64,000 nt of DNA from Clostridium folliculivorans (lineage in GTDB: Bacteria > Bacillota > Clostridia > Clostridiales > Clostridiaceae): contig NZ_BQXY01000007.1 in NCBI RefSeq assembly GCF_024341905.1, positions 1-64,000 of the forward strand, read 5' to 3'. How positions within the stretch are numbered: the stretch's first letter is position 1; every line of letters starts with the position of its first letter. This document shows positions 41,532-51,130 of the stretch, in pieces. The notes under the pieces are model-generated. The model saw nothing but the letters and a program-made list of their open reading frames with translations, had not been told where the DNA came from and made no database searches. A program made the position numbers and the translations under genes.

Positions 41532-43778
41532 TTATATTATATCTTCTAAAGCTTCGTCTATATAAGGTATTACAATCGTAAATGTAGTTCCTTTCCCTAC
41601 TTTACTTTGAATTTCTATTTTTCCATTGTGCTCTTTTATTATGTTAAAGCATGCATTTAGTCCTAATCCAGTACCATTTTTCTTTGTAGAATAAAAAGGT
41701 GTTCCTATTCTTTTAATCATATCTTTTGGCATTCCATTGCCATTGTCAGATATTTTTATAAATATCTCATTGGAATCTATTCTAAGACCACTGCTAATAC
41801 GTAAAAGTGGAGATTTAACTTCAGACATAGCTTCCACTGCATTCTTACATATATTCAGCATCACTTGTCTAATCTGAGTTTCATCGCAAAGTATATATCT
41901 TTCATCGTAATCAAGATCAAGAACTAAGTCTATTCCTTTTAATAGAGATGATGTTTCAATTATACCTCTCATTGATAATATCAAGTCATTAAAAGAGACT
42001 TCTAAAAGCTCTGTTTCTCTTGGTTTAGATAAACTTAAAAAATCAGTTATTATCCTATTGACTTCATCAGTACTAGCATTTATTCTTTTTGCATATTCTT
42101 TTATTCTTAAATCTTCAGAATAAATACCTATCAATTGACTACTACCTTTTATAGTTGTTAGAAAGTTCCGAGTTTCATGAACTATAGTAGCTCCAAGTTG
42201 TCCTAGAAGCGCTAGCTTTTCTTGGTTAATTAATTTCTGCTGCTTTTCCTTCTTCTCTGTTAAATCTTGTACCATAGAAATTGCACCAATTACCTCATTA
42301 TCAATATTAAGTATAGGTGAATATGTGCCTGATATTTGCTTATTTACCCCATCTCTAGTTGTCAAGTATCCTTCATACTCTTTGTTAACATCTTTATCTT
42401 TATTTACCACTAAAGAACCTTTGGTTTCTATAAAACCAATATCTTTCCTTAACTCATCATAGCTCATTCCAATTAAATCTATATCACATCTATCTATAAT
42501 CTCTAAGTAAGAATTGTTACAAGCAGTAACTTTATTATCTCCATCTAAAATCATTATTGGAACCGTTATTGAATTTAATATTGCCTTAGTTTGTAAATGT
42601 AAATTATCTATTTCTTGTTCCTTTTTTATATCATTAATTAAAGCAAGTGCACCATTTTTTATCTTATACATATTTACAAGTACCTTTACAGCATTTCCAG
42701 TTCCATCTATATAAGTGCTTACCATATTTTTGGTTTCTTCTTCATTTTTGTATGCTTTTTCAAGTAATGTTTCTTCTTCTTCATTACCTAATTTAGGTAT
42801 AACCTTCGATAATTCCTTATTGTTTAGCCCTATTATTGAACTTTTTGCATGCCTAGACAATTCTTCAAACTTGTCATTTACAAAGTCTACTTTATCATTA
42901 GCATTGTATGTGTATATAGCAATAGGAATATCATTAAGAATATCTTCTAATCTCTGTCTACTCTCTGCAAGTTTAGTATATGGATATCTTATCATATTTG
43001 AGAACACTGCTCTATAAAGAAAATAATAGCTTCCTATTTTAAACACATAAGCTAACACTACATAAAATGAATCTCTATAATTAAATAATATATAACAAAA
43101 CTCTGAAGGAATTATCATAATAACTGAGAGAAATATATACGTAAATCTTACAAAATGATTTTCTTCAATTCTAAACTTTAGCTTATTTAATGTCACAATA
43201 ACCAAGGTTATTATTAAAGATTCCAACACAAGTCTAAAACCAGTATTACCTTTTTCATTATATAACTGCGGAATCCATTTATATGTTAAGTTTGATAAAT
43301 AGGATACAGCTACTATTATGATAATAGTTAAACTAAGTATCTTATATTTATTAATTTTTCTAGAAAAAGGTTTAAATGAAAATATCATTAGAGTTAGTAT
43401 TTGAATTAATCGAGCCAATAGCCCAAGCAGCACAGATAACTGCCCATTAGCTATATCATATAAAACTATATATTTATAGTAATGTACATGTAATAAATCC
43501 AAAATAGAAACAGTTAAAAAGCCAAAACCTAAGATTTTATTTACTTCATTGTCTACTTCACTTTGATACCAAACAATTAAAAATGTAGCGACTCCGATAA
43601 TAATACTTATTAACTCTAATACTGAATGTATTAATTCTTCATAAGTATTCCAATACCACCTGCATATTATAAATGATACAATTAATGCAGATAATACTGA
43701 GTATATACATGTAAAAAATATCCTCTTATATGGTAAATAATTTTTAGTATTATATGTTTTTTCCCTGTTAGCCTCCAT
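41532..43778 (-). CDS. MASE3-PAS sensor histidine kinase
   Basis: 748 residues from the ATG at 43778 (AAAGGGG eight bases upstream; an earlier in-frame TTG is less well placed). N-terminal 270 residues hold about eight membrane segments with the MASE3-type WYQSEVDNEVNKILGFGFLTVSILDLLH. Two PAS domains follow (about 275-395 and 400-515), then the kinase with phospho-His534 in HETRNFLTTIKG, N box LNICKNAVEAM, and G boxes DNGNGMP and GTGLGL. This resembles sporulation-type kinases. No response regulator is adjacent, so it is an orphan. Confidence 0.9.
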   Translation of the reverse strand: MEANREKTYNTKNYLPYKRIFFTCIYSVLSALIVSFIICRWYWNTYEELIHSVLELISIIIGVATFLIVWYQSEVDNEVNKILGFGFLTVSILDLLHVHYYKYIVLYDIANGQLSVLLGLLARLIQILTLMIFSFKPFSRKINKYKILSLTIIIIVAVSYLSNLTYKWIPQLYNEKGNTGFRLVLESLIITLVIVTLNKLKFRIEENHFVRFTYIFLSVIMIIPSEFCYILFNYRDSFYVVLAYVFKIGSYYFLYRAVFSNMIRYPYTKLAESRQRLEDILNDIPIAIYTYNANDKVDFVNDKFEELSRHAKSSIIGLNNKELSKVIPKLGNEEEETLLEKAYKNEEETKNMVSTYIDGTGNAVKVLVNMYKIKNGALALINDIKKEQEIDNLHLQTKAILNSITVPIMILDGDNKVTACNNSYLEIIDRCDIDLIGMSYDELRKDIGFIETKGSLVVNKDKDVNKEYEGYLTTRDGVNKQISGTYSPILNIDNEVIGAISMVQDLTEKKEKQQKLINQEKLALLGQLGATIVHETRNFLTTIKGSSQLIGIYSEDLRIKEYAKRINASTDEVNRIITDFLSLSKPRETELLEVSFNDLILSMRGIIETSSLLKGIDLVLDLDYDERYILCDETQIRQVMLNICKNAVEAMSEVKSPLLRISSGLRIDSNEIFIKISDNGNGMPKDMIKRIGTPFYSTKKNGTGLGLNACFNIIKEHNGKIEIQSKVGKGTTFTIVIPYIDEALEDII

Positions 43779-43988
43779 AATCAATACCCCTTTAAATACC
43801 GCAAAATATTATGAATTTATATGAATCTATTGAAAATTATACCATATTTTTCATCATAATATATGTGATTTTTATAAAAATGTTACTTTTGTAACATAAT
43901 TCTTTAGTATTTTGTCTTCATTATTTGCTATGATCTTTGTAAATTCTTCAATCAGTAAAAGAAGATCTATGTCTTAATTACGAAAACT

Positions 43989-44048
43989 TAAGTTTTATCC
44001 ATGTTCAAAAGTCATGCACCTATGAATTTTAGACATGCATGGCTTAAT
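43989..44048. repeat. Family D palindrome
   Basis: TTAAGTTTTATCCATG ... CATGCATGGCTTAA, with ATGCACCTATGAATTTTAG in the centre. Matches 48231-48286 in reverse over about 70 bases including the flanking ATTACGAAAAC. In the leader region of the histidine kinase gene. Confidence 0.65.
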
Positions 44049-44120
44049 AATTAAATTTGGAATCCTATATCTCGGTTTGTTACAATCTACCTACAGCAAA
44101 ATCATAACTTTGTTACATGT

Positions 44121-44192
44121 AAAAACTCGCTGAAGTGAACTTCTTCAGCGAGTTTTTTTGGCATCTGCCTTTCCGAATTCAGGCAAAGATTT
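44121..44192. repeat. Family C terminator-plus-tail unit
   Basis: AAAAACTCGCTGAAG and CTTCAGCGAGTTTTT pair perfectly (44121-44157), a bidirectional terminator; then GCATCTGCCTTTCCGAATTC and AGGCA, forming a second small hairpin. It follows the CHASE4 gene (minus strand). Confidence 0.8.
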
Positions 44193-44241
44193 TTTTACTT
44201 TATGCTTAAAAATCTATGCTAAACAATTGAACTTACTAGAT

Positions 44242-46674
44242 TTAAGGTTGTCCACAATTATTATCTTCCTGCAGTAATTCAAGAAATTCTGCTACAATAT
44301 GTGGGTCAAACTGGGTAGAAGAACATCTTTTAAGTTCTTCAATTGCATAATTCATATCTTTCGCCAACTTGTACTCTCTTTTATGAGTCATAACATCAAA
44401 AGAATCTACTACATTAATAATCCTAGCAAGTAATGGTATATCTTCTCCCTTTAATCCATTAGGATAGCCAGTTCCATCATATCTTTCATGATGGGATAAA
44501 ACCTCATCAGCTATATGTGATAGTTCAGGCGTCGATTTAGCTATTCTATATCCAATCTCTGTATGAGACTTCATGATAACCCATTCTTCAGCAGTAAGCT
44601 TTGCTGGTTTCAATAAAATTTGCTCTGGTATGCCTATCTTGCCAATATCGTGTAATAGACCTAAAAGCTCCAATTCATCTAGCTTATCTTGAGGCAATCC
44701 CATCCTCTTACCTAACTTAAAGCTCATGTTCTTAATTCTCATAGTATGTTCTTCTGTTTCACTATGTTTTTCATGCAAGGTTCTAAGTAAAGAACTAGTA
44801 ATAGCATTTCTTGTGCTTTTCTTTTCTATAAGTTTATTTCTATACATCCTTTTTTCTGCTATACTCATAACTACTTCAGACTTTTTGTTTTCATCATCCT
44901 TTTCAGCATAACCTAAGGCAATACTAATACTTATAGGAAAATCTTTTATATTATCACAAGCCTCTTTAATCTTTGTAATCAAGTTCTCTACGTAATCTTT
45001 TTCTCTATCTTTGATTAATATTATAAATTCATCCCCACTCCATCTGGAAACCACATCTTTATAATCACAAATCTTCCTCATCTCATTACTTACATTATAT
45101 ATTAGCTTGTCACCCATTCTATGTCCTAAAGCATCATTGATTAACTTTAATCCATTCACATCACCCATGATTATAAAATATGAACTATGTTTATCTTTAT
45201 CAATCTCTTCAAATTGCTTTTCCATGTATGCTCTATTACTCAATCCAGTTAGTTTATCAGAATAACTCAAGAACAGAATTTTTTCCTCATATCTTTTTCT
45301 CTCTGTTACATCCATTACTATACTTAAAATTCTAGTTGGCTTTCCACAATCATCTTTGCTTACTATCTTACCTCTTTCTGAAACCCATATTATTTCTCCA
45401 GTATCTTTAATCATCTTGTAGGTTATATCAAAAAGCTCATCATTATTATCAATATTGGTATATTTATTATTCAAGTACTCAATAAACTCTGGATGAATTT
45501 TCGAAAAATGTTCATAAAATAATCCACTTTCATCCTTTGAAATATATCCCAATTCTTGTTTCCACTCTTTATTTAAATATAATTTATTAGCTACCAAATC
45601 CAAATCTAAATATCCATCTTTAGTAGCCTCCATTATAAGTCTAAATCTTTCATCCATCTCTTTAACATCATTATTAGCAACTGCTAATTCAGCTACCATA
45701 TTACTAGTAGAATCAGCTATTTTACTTAATTCATCGTCACCTGCTAATATAAGCCTTAGACTTGTGTCTTTCGTCTTTCTAACCCTTTCAATAAAATCAT
45801 CTAACAATTTTAATCTTTTTAAAACATATTTATCTAAAATGCGGTTATTTAGAACTAAAATCATAAACAAGGCTGCTATATATAGTAAACCAAATATTTT
45901 AAGATACTTTATTGCAAGTGTATGTGCATATCTTTCAACGGACATAGATACGAGTATACTGCTTTCTTCATTTATATCTTTTGTGTTTCTGGATGTATTT
46001 ATATTATCATAACTTCTACTAATTGAAATTTCACTTAATGAATGACTATTTCCAGGTAAGCCTTCAAATGCTATATTAGCTTTGCAAGTTTTGTTTATAT
46101 AGCTCATCAAGCCTTTGTCCACATAGCGTCCCATTACTAAGGTTCCATTACTTCTAGCTTTCTCATCAGAAGTAGTGATTGGAGCTTCAGATACTATAAA
46201 TAACTTATCATAAGCATAGATTGTCCCTGAATCTGCTTCTATCTTATCTGGATTAAAAAACTTCTTGTATCTTATATTGGTTATTTTATCTATTAAGATA
46301 TCCCTTTCGCTATCCTTAATATCACCATCTAATTCATAGAAAATTTTATTATTTTTATCAAGAAGTATTATAAAACTCAAATTAAGTTGTTGCAGCGACT
46401 GATCTACCAGATTGCTCTTAATGTACCCTTCATTCTTATCAACCATAAAGTTATACGTATCATCCCAATGTGCCCAGTCTAAAGATGTCCTCTTAAGCCC
46501 TTGCTCTTCTCTATCGAGTATTGAGTCAAAAATACGAAAAGAGTTATTTATACCTGTATCTTCTATATTAACTATAAATTTTAAAAAGACTAAATAAGAT
46601 ATGCAAATTGTAACAGTAACGAAAAGTAAAAAGCTTACTGTGAATATAAATAACGTTTTCATTTTTACGCTCAT
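44242..46674 (-). CDS. CHASE4-PAS-GGDEF-HD-GYP cyclic-di-GMP signalling protein
   Basis: 810 residues. TM1 (about 8-30), extracellular CHASE4 sensor (35-250, SLDWAHWDDTYNFM), TM2 (about 255-275), HAMP-like segment, PAS (340-470), GGDEF domain (480-610) with SGDEF at 546-550, HD-GYP domain (625-800) with His675-Asp676 and DGTGYPNG. GGDEF domains make and HD-GYP domains degrade cyclic di-GMP. The first Gly of GGDEF is Ser here; such variants can be active, so whether it is a synthase, a hydrolase or both is open. ATG behind GGAG. Confidence 0.92.
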   Translation of the reverse strand: MSVKMKTLFIFTVSFLLFVTVTICISYLVFLKFIVNIEDTGINNSFRIFDSILDREEQGLKRTSLDWAHWDDTYNFMVDKNEGYIKSNLVDQSLQQLNLSFIILLDKNNKIFYELDGDIKDSERDILIDKITNIRYKKFFNPDKIEADSGTIYAYDKLFIVSEAPITTSDEKARSNGTLVMGRYVDKGLMSYINKTCKANIAFEGLPGNSHSLSEISISRSYDNINTSRNTKDINEESSILVSMSVERYAHTLAIKYLKIFGLLYIAALFMILVLNNRILDKYVLKRLKLLDDFIERVRKTKDTSLRLILAGDDELSKIADSTSNMVAELAVANNDVKEMDERFRLIMEATKDGYLDLDLVANKLYLNKEWKQELGYISKDESGLFYEHFSKIHPEFIEYLNNKYTNIDNNDELFDITYKMIKDTGEIIWVSERGKIVSKDDCGKPTRILSIVMDVTERKRYEEKILFLSYSDKLTGLSNRAYMEKQFEEIDKDKHSSYFIIMGDVNGLKLINDALGHRMGDKLIYNVSNEMRKICDYKDVVSRWSGDEFIILIKDREKDYVENLITKIKEACDNIKDFPISISIALGYAEKDDENKKSEVVMSIAEKRMYRNKLIEKKSTRNAITSSLLRTLHEKHSETEEHTMRIKNMSFKLGKRMGLPQDKLDELELLGLLHDIGKIGIPEQILLKPAKLTAEEWVIMKSHTEIGYRIAKSTPELSHIADEVLSHHERYDGTGYPNGLKGEDIPLLARIINVVDSFDVMTHKREYKLAKDMNYAIEELKRCSSTQFDPHIVAEFLELLQEDNNCGQP

Positions 46675-46870
46675 ATGTATCTTCTCCTACTACAGCCTAT
46701 ACTCATGGCAACTTCATCTGTTATTAAAATTGGTATTATATTAACATTATATATCATTTATTAGATAAAGTCTTTTGTTTATAGTAAATAATGCCTCTAA
46801 TTAATGTCATATACATTATTTAATAATATTTTTTCTAAAATAATTGCATAAAATTTCCTTGAACTATAAA

Positions 46871-46906
46871 AGGCTGTTTATTAAATTAGCATTATTTAAA
46901 CAGCCT
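46871..46906 (-). terminator. Terminator of the FAD oxidoreductase gene
   Basis: Minus strand AGGCTGTTTAAATAAT pairs with ATTAAACAGCCT-type arms and runs into TTTTATAG. Confidence 0.85.
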
Positions 46907-46954
46907 CAAAGTGTATATGTTTATATGAGTTCATAAATAACTTTGATAAAGTAC

Positions 46955-48169
46955 TTATGAATCAAATCTATCAACATCAAATAATTTTAAATCTTCATTT
47001 ACTTTACCCAAATATAGCTCACTAAGCATTATTCCTCCTAATATTGCAAATAAGATACCATTTGCCCCATATCCTAAGCAATACCATAATCTAGAGCGAT
47101 CTGGGTCCTTTCCAATAAACCCTAAATTATCTTGTGTAGATGCAAACGCCCCACAATATCTATATTCTATTTCCACTTTGTGTTGCTTAAATAGATTCTT
47201 TATTCTCTGCTCTAACTTATCATAGCTTTTAATACATAGCTGTTCATTAAATATATCAGGCAAAAAATTTATATCCTCTCCCCCTATAATAATTCTATTA
47301 TCATTAGTGGTCCTAAAATAATTATATGGTACTTCAGTGTCTCTAAAAACTATGCTTTTATATCTCTCTTCTAGGTTGTTAATAGGTTTAGTTGCAAGAT
47401 TGAACGCAGTAGTTTTAGTACCAAATTCTCTTTTAGTAAATAACTGTGTATTATACCCAGTGGCTGCTATAATGATTTCCCCTCTAACTTTATGCCCATA
47501 TACAGTTTCAGCGATAACATCATTTTCATTATAGGTAATACTTACGACCTCTGTATTCTCGTATACTTTTAGACTACTCTCGCAGCTTACCCTGAGCAAT
47601 TCATGCGTGAATCTAAATGGATCAAATTGAGCTCCACCATCTTTACTTAATAAACCAGCCTTCACATCAAATGTAAATGGATTACTTGATTGATCAATAA
47701 ACTCTACTTTAAAACCATTATCTTTTCTAATTTGATATTCCTCTTCAACTTTATTTTTATCAATTTCTTTAGAAGTATATAAGAAACTATCTACTCTCTT
47801 AAAATCACAATTATTACCATACTTCTCTATAAAGTCTTGAATTTCATTAAGAGCCTTTACTCCTAACCTATATGATTTAATTATATTTTCTATGGTTGTA
47901 TATTGTTTCAATCCCATTATTGTGCTATCAAGTTCGTACTGAAGAAGAGAAGTAGTTATACTAGTACTACCATGACCTACTCTTGACTTTTCTAAGATTA
48001 CACATTTGATATTATTTTTTGTGAGGTAATATCCTAAAATTGCTCCTGTAACTCCACCTCCAACTATTATTACATCTGTATCTATATCTTCAGTCAAATA
48101 TTCATATTGCTTAGTTATCTTATTTACTCTAGTAAAGATACAATCTCCTTGAACATACTGTACATTCAT
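46955..48169 (-). CDS. FAD-dependent oxidoreductase (DAO/GlpO family)
   Basis: 404 residues. FAD site VIIVGGGVTGAILGYYLTKNN near residues 29-50, the GHGSTSITTSLLQYELD segment typical of D-amino-acid and glycine oxidase-like enzymes, and the C-terminal GKDPDRSRLWYCLGYGANGILFAILGG. Soluble. It likely oxidises a small amine or hydroxy acid; there is no C-terminal Rieske cluster. ATG behind AAAGGAG. No functional neighbours; substrate unknown. Confidence 0.85.
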   Translation of the reverse strand: MNVQYVQGDCIFTRVNKITKQYEYLTEDIDTDVIIVGGGVTGAILGYYLTKNNIKCVILEKSRVGHGSTSITTSLLQYELDSTIMGLKQYTTIENIIKSYRLGVKALNEIQDFIEKYGNNCDFKRVDSFLYTSKEIDKNKVEEEYQIRKDNGFKVEFIDQSSNPFTFDVKAGLLSKDGGAQFDPFRFTHELLRVSCESSLKVYENTEVVSITYNENDVIAETVYGHKVRGEIIIAATGYNTQLFTKREFGTKTTAFNLATKPINNLEERYKSIVFRDTEVPYNYFRTTNDNRIIIGGEDINFLPDIFNEQLCIKSYDKLEQRIKNLFKQHKVEIEYRYCGAFASTQDNLGFIGKDPDRSRLWYCLGYGANGILFAILGGIMLSELYLGKVNEDLKLFDVDRFDS

Positions 48170-48230
48170 AATTCTGCTACTCCTTTTAAATAAAACTTAT
48201 GTCTCCTATATGTAGTTCCTAGCTCAACTA

Positions 48231-48286
48231 TTAAGTTATACATGCTAAAAGTCATAGGTGCATAATTTTCGAACATGTATAACTTA
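48231..48286. repeat. Family D palindrome, reference copy
   Basis: TTAAGTTATACATG and CATGTATAACTTAA are perfect 14-base ends around CTAAAAGTCATAGGTGCATA and ATTTTCGAA. Lies in the leader of the FAD oxidoreductase gene. Confidence 0.8.
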
Positions 48287-48473
48287 AGTTTTCGTAATGG
48301 AACCCTTTATATACTTCCAATTTTGCATATAAATTTATACATATTCACAGCATAACACCTACCTACTTTTTTCTTCCGATAGATTTTATCCTAAAATAAT
48401 TCCTATATAATAAACTTATATTATAATGAACTTACTAATAAGTTTTTACTGGATCGTTGGAGGGAACATAAAA

Positions 48474-48860
48474 ATGATTTACCTAAGACCACATCACGGA
48501 CTTTGTATACAGCACTTTATAGGAAAAGGGTATAGTGATGACTTTATTTCCAATATGAAAAATATAATAAATATACTAGAGGATAGCAGCAACCCTAAAA
48601 TCACCTTAGTATCTGGTGTAGATGATATCTGTAGCTTTTGTCCTAATAATAAAAATAATAGCTGTTTATCTGGCCAAAAACCTGATTACTATGACATGGC
48701 TTGCCTTGAACTATGTGGTTTAAATTTTGGTGACACTATATATTGGAAAGATTTTAAGAAAAAGATACAAGCTTCTATATTTAAAACTAATAAACTTAAA
48801 GAAGTTTGCATAAATTGCGAATGGCTTGATATTTGTGAAAACCTTCCTAAGAGGGTTTGA
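48474..48860 (+). CDS. DUF1284 domain protein
   Basis: 128 residues from the ATG at 48474, which has GGAGGG nine bases upstream; the frame is open 16 codons earlier. The sequence LRPHHGLCIQHFIGKGYSDDF is the DUF1284 signature, and there are two Cys pairs further on (CSFCPNNKNNSCLSG and CINCEWLDICE), which suggest a metal or iron-sulfur site. Function unknown in the literature I know. It is followed by a broken family B repeat. Confidence 0.85.
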   Translation: MIYLRPHHGLCIQHFIGKGYSDDFISNMKNIINILEDSSNPKITLVSGVDDICSFCPNNKNNSCLSGQKPDYYDMACLELCGLNFGDTIYWKDFKKKIQASIFKTNKLKEVCINCEWLDICENLPKRV

Positions 48861-48885
48861 ATCCTTACTAAAGGCTCTGTTAAAT

Positions 48886-49100
48886 CACCGTGTTTAATTA
48901 AATAGTTAATCATCCGACGCTTTAATGAGCTTACGCAAAGAATTAATATGATTTTGTCATATTCCATGGCTAAAACTGTAAACTCACTACGTTCGAACAG
49001 TACAGTTTTACTTTTTAAAAATCCATGCATTCTATAAATATTTTATATCTTAAATTCAATAAAGTAAAAAAAACATCTGATTAAAAAGTAAAAATATATC
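48886..49100. repeat. Family B repeat, truncated long form
   Basis: ATCCGACGCTTTAATGAGC, then the AAAACTGTA...TACAGTTTT hairpin with the GTTCGAACGTAGTGAG-type loop, in reverse orientation to copies 1 and 2, about 215 bases. The half carrying the micro-ORF is missing. An open frame across it (48689-49030, minus) is not conserved in the other copies. Confidence 0.75.
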
Positions 49101-49113
49101 CTTACCAAAAAAT

Positions 49114-49149
49114 AGAAAAGACACTAAAATAACCCTTAGTGTCTTTTCT
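49114..49149 (-). terminator. Terminator of the DMT transporter gene
   Basis: AGAAAAGACACTAA pairs with TTAGTGTCTTTTCT around AATAACCC, with a T-rich tract on the minus strand. Confidence 0.85.
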
Positions 49150-49183
49150 AATGTATATATCTAAACTTACTGAAGAATAAGTT

Positions 49184-50107
49184 TTATTTTCTCACCTTAT
49201 AGACTAAAAATATTCCATAGCATACTAATATCAGTGCTATTAAAATTCTTATATCAAATATATTTTCACCTAGGAACAACGCTGATAACAAAGTTCCAAA
49301 CACAGGTATTAAAAAATTAAATACAGATATTAGTCCTACCTTATTATAAGTTAATAGTTGAGTCCATAGTGCGAAAGCCACTGAAGATAGTAACGCCATA
49401 TATATTAGAAGGGCAGTAGACTTAAGAGTGAACCCTTGCAGCTTTCCGCCTAAAATAAATCCTAATATCGTTAATATAATTCCACCTATGAATAGCTGAT
49501 AACCAGTAACTATGGATGGATCTGACTTTTGTGTTATTTTCTTTCCGTAAATTGCAGATATGGCAAAAATAAATGTAGAGATAAGTATAAATCCTTCTCC
49601 TCTAAAGGAAAAAGAAGCTCCACTACTTGATTGACCATTGAGATTTACAATTATGACCCCAGCAAACCCAACAATACAACCAACTACTTTATTAGCATTT
49701 AATCTATCATTTTTATAAATGAAATGAGCCATCAAAATGCTTATAAAAGTGCCTGTACCATTTATAATAGCTCCTCTAACTCCTGTAGTATACGACATTC
49801 CAATATAGAAAAAAATATATTGAAGAGCCGTTTGCAAAAACCCAAGTGAAGCTACTTGTCCAAATTGTTTCTTAGTAAAATCAAATATATTTTTCTTCAT
49901 TATTATACTTAATAACAAAACAAAGGCTCCTGCCATTGTAAATCTATAGCCTGCAAATGTTAGTTTTGATCCTACATCATTAGCGTCTACATTAAATAAA
50001 CTGTATCCAATCTTTATTGATGGATATGCACTTCCCCATAAAATACAGCATAAAGTCGCTAGCAATATTATGTTTTTTCTATTTGTATAAAACCTACTTT
50101 TATCCAT
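49184..50107 (-). CDS. EamA/DMT superfamily transporter
   Basis: 307 residues with ten hydrophobic segments in two repeats. CILWGSAYPSIKIG opens the first EamA half and YMALLSSVAFALWTQLLTY plus FNFLIPVFGTLLSALFLGE marks the second. Drug/metabolite exporters of this class move amino acids, metabolites or toxic compounds. Start ATG behind AGGAGAAGC. A family A repeat ends about 18 bases upstream of the start, so it forms most of the leader. Substrate unknown. Confidence 0.88.
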   Translation of the reverse strand: MDKSRFYTNRKNIILLATLCCILWGSAYPSIKIGYSLFNVDANDVGSKLTFAGYRFTMAGAFVLLLSIIMKKNIFDFTKKQFGQVASLGFLQTALQYIFFYIGMSYTTGVRGAIINGTGTFISILMAHFIYKNDRLNANKVVGCIVGFAGVIIVNLNGQSSSGASFSFRGEGFILISTFIFAISAIYGKKITQKSDPSIVTGYQLFIGGIILTILGFILGGKLQGFTLKSTALLIYMALLSSVAFALWTQLLTYNKVGLISVFNFLIPVFGTLLSALFLGENIFDIRILIALILVCYGIFLVYKVRK

Positions 50108-50125
50108 TTTGCTTCTCCTATTATA

Positions 50126-50224
50126 TATGGATGCACCACTTCGTAATAAATTTGTATTTTTAAATTCTCCTCTCAGAACCCAGAGGAGTTTTAAAAATAG
50201 ATTTCTAATTGGACTGGTACATCT
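50126..50224. repeat. Family A repeat in the DMT transporter leader
   Basis: Ends TATGGATGCACCACTTCG and GGACTGGTACATCT; inner hairpin CTCCTCTCAG..CAGAGGAG. Compensating changes (CTCCTCT with AGAGGAG instead of CTCTCAC with GTGAGAG) keep the stem paired, which points to selection on the fold or to separate element lineages. Confidence 0.85.
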
Positions 50225-50367
50225 CTAATTAAATTCCTTTTATTACTTAAGTATATTCAACCATCAACTTTCTCAGCTAAAGTACTAAAAAGACTATAAT
50301 AATTATATTATTAAATGTTCGAGAAAAAAACAATAATGACTCAATTTATAATCTATAAAGTATAGAA

Positions 50368-50396
50368 TTGAATGATTGACTATAGTTTATTATAAT
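50368..50396 (+). promoter_or_regulatory. Promoter of the TetR gene
   Basis: TTGAAT, 17 bases, TATAAT. Flanking GAATGATT (50370-50377) and AATCATTC (50406-50413) are inverted and could bind the regulator. Confidence 0.55.
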
Positions 50397-50464
50397 ATAA
50401 TCTATAATCATTCCATATAGATAAACTACATTGTTATATATAACTACAGTTATAGGAGATTAAT

Positions 50465-51019
50465 ATGTCAGAATCATTGATAACCAAAAAAGCTCTTGCT
50501 GTTTCTATTAAGGATTTAATGAAAACTATTCCACTATCTAAAATATCTATACAAGAAATTGCAGACAACTGCGGGTTAAATAGACAAACCTTCTATTATC
50601 ATTTTAGAGATAAATTCGACCTTGTAAATTGGATCTATTATACTGAAGTCACAGAAAGTATATCAAACTGCAGACATTATGATAACTGGACTGACGGTAT
50701 GTATAGAACTTTATGTTATCTATCTAAAAATAAATCTTTTTATATTAATGCGCTTAATACTCCTGGTCAAAATGCTTTCGATAGTTATTTCTTCGAATTT
50801 AGTTATGAATTAATCATGGGGGTTGTTAACGATCTATCCATAGGAATGAAAGTCCCTGATACCAGCAAAAAGTTTATCTGTGATTTTTATACCCATGCTT
50901 TTGTTGGAATAATAGTTCAATGGATTAAAGCTGGGATGAAGGAATCCTGCCAAACCTTAGTAGATCAAGTTAAAAATATAGTTGAAGGTAGTATGCTGGG
51001 GGCATTGTCTAGATATTAG
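50465..51019 (+). CDS. TetR family regulator, DhaS-like
   Basis: 184 residues. The helix-turn-helix ISIQEIADNCGLNRQTFYYHFRDKFDLVNWIYYTEV is characteristic of the DhaS/TetR_C_8 subgroup; the rest is the matching helical domain (SFEFSYELIMGVVND, HAFVGIIVQWIKAGMKESC). ATG behind AGGAG. Convergent with ohyA across a shared terminator. Regulation of ohyA is possible but the genes are not divergent, so this is inference only. Confidence 0.88.
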   Translation: MSESLITKKALAVSIKDLMKTIPLSKISIQEIADNCGLNRQTFYYHFRDKFDLVNWIYYTEVTESISNCRHYDNWTDGMYRTLCYLSKNKSFYINALNTPGQNAFDSYFFEFSYELIMGVVNDLSIGMKVPDTSKKFICDFYTHAFVGIIVQWIKAGMKESCQTLVDQVKNIVEGSMLGALSRY

Positions 51020-51079
51020 AGTTTTTAAGTGAATAAATAATTTCACAATAAGTAGAACATACTCTTGAATTTAACAATA

Positions 51080-51121
51080 AAGGTTTCCAAGCTTTCTTTT
51101 TACAGATCACTTGGAAACCTT
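51080..51121. terminator. Bidirectional terminator between TetR and ohyA
   Basis: AAGGTTTCCAAG and CTTGGAAACCTT are perfect 12-base arms around an 18-base loop. Confidence 0.85.
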
Positions 51122-51130
51122 AAAATTAAA

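Noticed and set aside
48689..49030. 113-codon minus-strand frame across a family B fragment
   Set aside because: The frame is broken by stops in both complete family B copies, so it is chance readthrough of a repeat.
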